The notes below the pieces were generated by a model. The model was not told the DNA's origin, ran no database searches, and saw only the letters and a list, made by a program, of their open reading frames with translations. Below, in pieces: positions 11,026 to 11,367 of a stretch of 11,367 nucleotides of DNA. The position numbers were made by a program, and so were the translations under genes. The stretch covers positions 1 through 11,367 of the forward strand of contig DASVES010000236.1 in assembly GCA_036380435.1 (NCBI GenBank), read 5' to 3'. The stretch is from DASQDT01 sp036380435. GTDB lineage: Bacteria; Acidobacteriota; Blastocatellia; Pyrinomonadales; Pyrinomonadaceae. How positions within the stretch are numbered: the stretch's first letter is position 1; each line of letters begins with the position of its first letter.

Positions 11026-11367
11026 TTGAGACGCACACAATTACGCCGCGCGTGGCTTGCGCCTTTGCTGCTCGTCGTCGCCTTCGCCGCGACGGCGACG
11101 CACGCGCAGGCCGTCGCGCCCGCCGCCGGGACGAGCGTTGAGACAATCAACTTCGAGAGCAAGCTGGTGGGCCGCCGGCTGCCCTACAAAGTCGTCCTCC
11201 CGCCCGGCTACAACGCGGCCGCATCCACGCCGCCGACGCTCTACCCGACGCTCTACCTGCTCCACGGGTTGACGGGCCATCACACCGACTGGCTCGCGCG
11301 CACCAAGCTCTCCGACTACGCCGCGCAGTACCGTCTCATCATCATCACGCCCGAGGGCAACGACGGC
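11026..11367 (+). CDS. Secreted alpha/beta-hydrolase esterase, PF00756-type (partial, runs off window)
   Basis: The first 114 residues are seen and the frame is open at the window edge. Residues 1-28 (RRTQLRR, hydrophobic core, THAQA) are a signal peptide, so the enzyme is exported. The mature part shows the start of the putative esterase family (PF00756: antigen 85, S-formylglutathione hydrolase, enterochelin esterase): VETINFESKLVGRRLPYKVVLPPGYN, then LYPTLYLLHGLTGHHTDW with the oxyanion-hole region LLHGLTG at about 83-89, and IIITPEGNDG. The catalytic GxSxG, Asp and His lie beyond the window. TTG at 11026 is the start because GGGAGGAGA ends 5 bases before it and the signal peptide begins there; no ATG fits. 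It may be transcribed with the MFS exporter upstream. Confidence 0.82.
   Translation, partial: MRRTQLRRAWLAPLLLVVAFAATATHAQAVAPAAGTSVETINFESKLVGRRLPYKVVLPPGYNAAASTPPTLYPTLYLLHGLTGHHTDWLARTKLSDYAAQYRLIIITPEGNDG

Overview
The window is GC-rich bacterial DNA with tightly packed genes, frequent GTG/TTG starts, Ala/Arg-rich proteins and short intergenic gaps filled by inverted repeats. No taxonomic marker gene is present. Gene content, base composition and repeat style suggest an Acidobacteriota-type organism (Blastocatellia would be my guess), but this is inference. I see no phage, transposase, CRISPR array, tRNA or rRNA.

Layout. Bases 13-1811 and the gene beyond them run on the minus strand: a membrane-anchored M23 (LytM) peptidase (1812-2696), then a secreted L,D-transpeptidase lipoprotein (77-1522) closed by a hairpin terminator (13-49). 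Both act on peptidoglycan. A 206-bp divergent gap follows. A plus-strand run then carries a small TFIIB-type zinc-ribbon protein (2903-3232), a short-chain dehydrogenase (3333-4124), a YggT-family membrane protein (4213-4731) and urocanate hydratase hutU (4843-6510), the only confidently assigned metabolic enzyme. Next is a self-contained unit: a near-consensus promoter (6521-6549), a long leader, a 94-residue acidic repeat protein of unknown function (6687-6971) and a strong terminator (7020-7063). After that come a secreted/membrane protein (7240-7854), a multipass membrane protein with membrane-embedded histidines (7861-8895) and a small four-helix membrane protein (9021-9449). The window ends with an EntS-like MFS exporter (9536-10918) and the N-terminal part of a secreted PF00756-type esterase (11026 to the window edge).

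The most unusual signal is between the genes. Four gaps (1764-1844, 3240-3320, 4120-4197, 4740-4820) each hold a 78-81 bp inverted repeat. The arms are about 30-35 nt and are built from roughly four tandem heptamers. The heptamer differs in every copy, while size, period, arm length and position directly at or across the stop codon of the upstream gene are conserved. One copy supplies the last ten codons and stop of the M23 peptidase, and another supplies the stop of the dehydrogenase. A fifth gap (8899-8989) has a different REP/BIME-like multi-hairpin element, and a sixth (10920-10990) a degenerate AT-rich inverted repeat. The second feature worth pursuing is the 94-residue protein, whose (D/E)G(I/V)I motif recurs on a 15-residue period and again at its C-terminus.
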